The position numbers and the translations under genes are program-made. A stretch of DNA of 64,000 nucleotides from Butyrivibrio sp. YAB3001 (lineage in GTDB: Bacteria > Bacillota > Clostridia > Lachnospirales > Lachnospiraceae), in the NCBI RefSeq assembly GCF_900112195.1, contig NZ_FOKR01000018.1:31728-95727 (forward strand), given 5' to 3'. A model generated the notes under the pieces. That model saw only the letters and a program-made list of their open reading frames with translations. It was not told where the DNA came from and ran no database searches. Of this stretch, positions 61,333-64,000 are shown piece by piece; position 1 is the stretch's first letter; each line of letters begins with the position of its first letter.

Positions 61333-61681
61333 TTATTCAAAAGATACATATAAGAAGTAATATGTAATAATTCATGGAATTGGTAAATTGTATTTATAAT
61401 ACTTTTTAACAATTCCATGAATAAATTGTAATATAAAACCAACTTTAAAATTGTAATAAATAATGTTAATTTGATAATAAAATAACAAAATATAATATAT
61501 AATATACATCTCAATCGAAGTCGACAGTTATAACTTATTCGATTTCCTTGCATATAATAATTATCAGAAATAATTTGATTAAAAATCGCCAAGTCAGCTT
61601 GCTAGTAATTCTTGATTTGGAGGTATGCATGTGTTAATATACTATTTGTTACGTTGTTAACACAGAAATACATTCTAATTG
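61333..61681. other. intergenic region between deoD and tRNA-Arg
   Basis: A 349-base AT-rich stretch. It contains the 13-bp inverted repeat at 61370-61422 and, just before the tRNA, a candidate promoter TTGATT (61613-61618) with TAATAT (61636-61641). I see no gene in it. Confidence 0.5.
61370..61422. repeat. perfect 13-bp inverted repeat after deoD
   Basis: ATTCATGGAATTG (61370-61382) and CAATTCCATGAAT (61410-61422) with a 27-base A/T-rich loop. There is no T run after it, so it may be an RNA-stabilising hairpin or remnant element ends rather than a plain terminator. Confidence 0.65.
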
Positions 61682-61753
61682 GTTCTCGTAGTTTAACGGA
61701 TAAAACAAGCGCCTCCTAAGCGCTAGCTATGGGTTCGATTCCCGTCGGGAACA
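61682..61753 (+). tRNA. tRNA-Arg (anticodon CCT)
   Basis: A 72-base cloverleaf: acceptor GTTCTCG/CGGGAAC (one G-U), D stem GTTT/AAAC, anticodon stem AGCGC/GCGCT with loop CTCCTAA and anticodon CCT, variable AGCT, T arm ATGGG-TTCGATT-CCCGT. A at 61753 is the discriminator; CCA is not encoded. Confidence 0.95.
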
Positions 61754-61757
61754 TCTA

Positions 61758-61786
61758 AGAAGTCTTTTAACAGACTTCTTTTTTTT
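61758..61786 (+). terminator. terminator after tRNA-Arg
   Basis: AGAAGTCT (61758-61765) pairs with AGACTTCT (61772-61779) and is followed by seven T. Confidence 0.9.
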
Positions 61787-61800
61787 CTATCCATAATTAA

Positions 61801-61830
61801 TTGACATTGCCTTAAAGGCATGGCTATAAA
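61801..61830 (+). promoter_or_regulatory. promoter of the unknown gene at 62004
   Basis: TTGACA (61801-61806), 18-base spacer and TATAAA (61825-61830). The untranslated leader of about 165 bases can fold GTCTTTA (61844-61850) with TAAAGAC (61881-61887). Confidence 0.5.
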
Positions 61831-62003
61831 GAAAGCATTTATCGTCTTTAAAGGTAAAAACAATACATCATACATGTTGGTAAAGACTTTATCGCAGCAG
61901 CACTATTTACTGACAAATTCTTTTGTAGAATATTTTAAAATGAAGATGGAATAGTGCATGATAATGAGTTGCAGGCGAGCATTGAGTTGGAGAATGTTGT
62001 ATT

Positions 62004-62816
62004 ATGCAGATTAAAATCGGAGAATTTGAATACTCAGAATGCTGGGATGGCGTTTTTTATAAAAAACTTTCTGATTATCCGACAATTACAGAATGGGAAA
62101 TACAGTCTGCTCTTGACTTTGAGAACTATGAAAAAAGTAATGGTAGAGAATGTGATATAGAAGCTTCAGAGGACATACTTAGTAAAATAAATATATATAG
62201 AGCAAAATATGAAAGTGGATATCGGGTATCTCCGCCCGAAATAATAACAGAGTGTACTGCTTGTCCGAAGTATAAAGGGTGTTTAACTGAACTTGTATGT
62301 CACACATCGTCTATAGAAAATGCTATCAAAATAATTGAATGTGGACGACTTCTTTCACCGGTGCGCGCCAGAAAAATGTCAGCAAGAGAGCTTCGTGAAG
62401 AGAAGAGGAATGCTGCTAATGATCCAGAAGATTATTTTGATTACATAATGTTTGCATGGGGAAATTGTCAGGCCGGAGACAGGCTTGTGATGGAAAGAAA
62501 ATTAGGGAGATTTCCAGATGAAAAGGATCTTAGTACAGATTTCACTCCAGGAGTTCGCTTCTTTTTTAGATATAAAGATCTTGCTTCTCATCCTGATGCA
62601 GTTTTTGAAGGAGTTTTGCCACTTAAGGTCAAAAACGAAGTAGTATTGAAAGACTATGTACTTAGGATTGTAGTACCGGCTGATTATAGAGAACTGTTAG
62701 AATCGCATATTCCAAGTAATCTTTCTTCTAAAGTATCTTTTCTTAAGAATGACACAAAAGACATATGGGAGTGGTCAGAGAAGGTGTATGAATTTGTAAG
62801 AAAATATGACAGGTAA
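62004..62816 (+). CDS. unknown protein with a four-Cys cluster and ART-like motif
   Basis: The 270-residue soluble protein is not recognised. Residues about 83-100 hold ECTACPKYKGCLTELVC, a C-x2-C-x5-C-x5-C array that could bind zinc or an iron-sulfur cluster. Immediately after it CHTSSIENAIKIIECGRLLSP resembles the His-Thr-Ser strand and helix of ADP-ribosyltransferase-fold proteins (DarT/DUF4433, RNA 2'-phosphotransferase), but no catalytic Glu motif can be assigned with confidence. It lies between tRNA-Arg and a transposase, in accessory DNA. ATG 62004 has GGAG ten or more bases upstream. Confidence 0.7.
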   Translation: MQIKIGEFEYSECWDGVFYKKLSDYPTITEWEIQSALDFENYEKSNGRECDIEASEDILSKINIYRAKYESGYRVSPPEIITECTACPKYKGCLTELVCHTSSIENAIKIIECGRLLSPVRARKMSARELREEKRNAANDPEDYFDYIMFAWGNCQAGDRLVMERKLGRFPDEKDLSTDFTPGVRFFFRYKDLASHPDAVFEGVLPLKVKNEVVLKDYVLRIVVPADYRELLESHIPSNLSSKVSFLKNDTKDIWEWSEKVYEFVRKYDR

Positions 62817-63258
62817 GTACTTGTAGATATTCATAATGAAATTACAAAACACACATATACTATTGGTTTCATGAAAATAAGATTCAGATACAAATGAGCC
62901 TTTCGAGGAAAGTCTACTTTTATCAGCTAGTTGGTGTGATATCTTAAATGAATAATTCAAGATATTATGCATTCTTTGGTTTTATATACAAGAATGTATA
63001 GTTTAATTATAACGATTCTCTCTATATGATTATAAGATTACCACTGATATCATAATAATTGTAAAAGCGCTGATACAAAAAACTACTACAACAAAATTAA
63101 AAAGTAGTGGTAGGAATAAACTTTAAACAATGACGTTAACAAGGTATCCAATATAAGTGGTATAGAATAAGATTATAGATAGTGTCAAATGATCTATGAA
63201 AAAACTGAGTAGAAAAAATAGGCTCAGATGAACCTTGAAAATTGCAGATATATAGGTT
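62817..63258. other. intergenic accessory DNA without recognised genes
   Basis: About 440 AT-rich bases between the unknown gene and the inverted-repeat structure. Short open frames on either strand have no ribosome site or protein-like composition. I see no RNA gene here. Confidence 0.5.
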
Positions 63259-63430
63259 GAGGTAGCCGGACGCCACCCTTGACAGCACAAAAAATAACTG
63301 CTGACGGTTAATCACCGACGGCGAAGAACTCAAGAACAATCAGATTTTCTCCGTCGTTTGCAGCAGTGTAGCAGTTATTTTTTGTGCCATCAAGGGCAAG
63401 CCGCTAAAGCGGTGGCTAGGTTAATACCTC
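63259..63430. repeat. large nested inverted-repeat structure beside a transposase
   Basis: The main arms at 63276-63302 and 63370-63396 are 27 bases each and match at 25 positions; both contain GCACAAAAAATAACTGCT or its complement. Outside them GAGGTA (63259-63264) pairs with TACCTC (63425-63430) and GCCACC with GGTGGC; inside, CGACGG pairs with CCGTCG. The DNA is richer in G and C than its surroundings. It may be a small non-autonomous element (MITE) of about 120 bp or a structured 3' end of the transposon. Confidence 0.7.
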
Positions 63431-63455
63431 GGGCTCAGAATCTAAGAACAATCAG
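63306..63455. repeat. degenerate direct repeats, 63306-63343 and 63419-63455
   Basis: Both copies begin GGTTAAT and end AAGAACAATCAG, with a diverged middle of 18-19 bases. The second copy reaches into the transposase stop codon. This suggests partial duplication of the transposon end. Confidence 0.55.
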
Positions 63456-64000
63456 CTGGCAGCCTGAAGTTCAAGTATCTTCTTCTGACCGAAGTAGATC
63501 ATCAGCTGCCACCTAGCGGGCATGTTTTCAGCCTTTGACAGAATCTCATCTACAACTGGAGGCCTGTAATCATTGTGCTTATGCGGCCTCAGGAAGTTAT
63601 AATACGCAACCCAGAGAGTCAGATCATAGTTGGCGCCATCGTAATTGTCGAATCCATTAGTGATGCGATATGAGGCTTTATAAGTACGGTTAAGGCGTTC
63701 AATCATCTGCTTGAAAGGACGGTATTCCTTGGATACTTCGTCTTCGTTCTGGAGACCGATTACCTGAGTGATTTCAAACTTGAGCTTTTCTCCAAACTCG
63801 TGGAAAAACTGCTGTGCAGCTAAAGGATAGGCACTGTAACCATCAGCTATAAACTTAAAGTTCTTGGGAAGTTCAGTGATACCTTTTAAGGCCATTCTCA
63901 TGGCGAGGATGCACGGACCAACACCTCTGTTATCGGATACCTGATAGCCAATGATGGCTCTGGATGCAGCATCAATTATGAGCCAGATATAGCTTTTAAT
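63452..64000 (-). CDS. DDE-type transposase, partial (N-terminus beyond the window)
   Basis: The frame is open through the window edge at 64000, so the gene starts outside. The 182 residues seen contain a DDE catalytic core: first Asp in WLIIDAASRAIIGYQV, second Asp in FKFIADGYSAYPLA and the Glu in FKQMIERLNRTYKASY. VAYYNFLRPHKHNDYRPPV after the Glu is typical of rve/IS240-like transposases. The stop is TGA at 63452. The exact IS family cannot be settled from this part. It is close to the inverted-repeat structure at 63259-63430. Confidence 0.9.
   Translation of the reverse strand: MKSYIWLIIDAASRAIIGYQVSDNRGVGPCILAMRMALKGITELPKNFKFIADGYSAYPLAAQQFFHEFGEKLKFEITQVIGLQNEDEVSKEYRPFKQMIERLNRTYKASYRITNGFDNYDGANYDLTLWVAYYNFLRPHKHNDYRPPVVDEILSKAENMPARWQLMIYFGQKKILELQAAS

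Larger units (their letters stand above)
63276..64000. mobile_element. insertion-sequence-like element, one end in window
   Basis: The region joins the long inverted repeats and the partial DDE transposase gene. The outer end is not certain: the left repeat arm at 63276-63302 is the best candidate for a terminal repeat. Target duplication cannot be tested because the other end is outside the window. Confidence 0.5.

Noticed and set aside
61820..61954. 44-codon frame upstream of the unknown gene at 62004
   Set aside because: Its start overlaps the -10 region of a good promoter and it has poor spacing to a ribosome site; treated as leader sequence.
63136..63339. 67-residue minus-strand frame across the inverted repeats
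   Set aside because: Runs into the inverted-repeat structure, no ribosome site, no recognisable protein features.

Overview
The window is AT-rich DNA from a Firmicute, most likely a Lachnospiraceae (Butyrivibrio or Pseudobutyrivibrio type). The evidence is the gene order rpmH-rnpA-yidD-yidC-jag-mnmE-mnmG-rsmG-parA-parB to the right of dnaA-dnaN-yaaA-recF-gyrB-gyrA, family-typical small proteins (DUF3881, DUF4446, a TSCPD protein), a reverse rubrerythrin, a GH51 arabinofuranosidase with a CE1-like esterase, and several TTG/GTG starts behind strong AGGAGG sites. The chromosomal origin lies inside the window: DnaA boxes flank dnaA at about 46.3 kb and 48.0-48.2 kb, and two perfect parS sites lie at 55.6 kb. 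Most genes left of the origin are on the minus strand and all genes from rpmH to deoD are on the plus strand, so transcription mostly follows replication.

Layout. 0-2.6 kb: sufC, tRNA-Gly, and a metal-exporter/Fur-family pair behind a perfect palindromic operator. 2.6-8.2 kb: two lipoproteins, a DUF3810 membrane protein, a two-component system, a small unknown protein. 8.3-12.8 kb (minus): O-antigen-ligase-like protein, RluA-type pseudouridine synthase, and a histidine kinase whose partner response regulator is broken by a frameshift. 13-20 kb: pgi, mtnN with an RpiR regulator, reverse rubrerythrin, and an operon TSCPD-murG-luxS. 19.6-31 kb: cell-surface and polysaccharide genes (SGNH-like protein, MBOAT acyltransferase, CapA-like and DUF3160 proteins), surE, esterase, abfA, alpha/beta hydrolase. 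31-37.4 kb: AEC transporter, exonuclease III, and a heterodimeric ABC exporter behind a regulatory leader. 37.4-48.5 kb: GGDEF-like protein and the replication genes up to oriC. 48.4-61.3 kb: the plus-strand housekeeping block ending in serS, DUF3881, deoD. 61.7-64 kb: tRNA-Arg followed by accessory DNA (an unknown protein, a large inverted-repeat structure and a truncated-by-window DDE transposase).

The most interesting element is the 5' leader of the ABC exporter (33.38-33.86 kb). It has a strong promoter, an operator-like palindrome at the start of the transcript, a 25-codon leader ORF with its own ribosome binding site, and four mutually exclusive RNA arms ending in an intrinsic terminator. 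This is the architecture of ribosome-mediated transcription attenuation, as known for antibiotic-inducible resistance genes such as the bmrB leader of bmrCD in Bacillus subtilis. Other points worth checking are the frameshifted response regulator, explained by loss of one GGAT unit, and the Fur-family metal-efflux pair.
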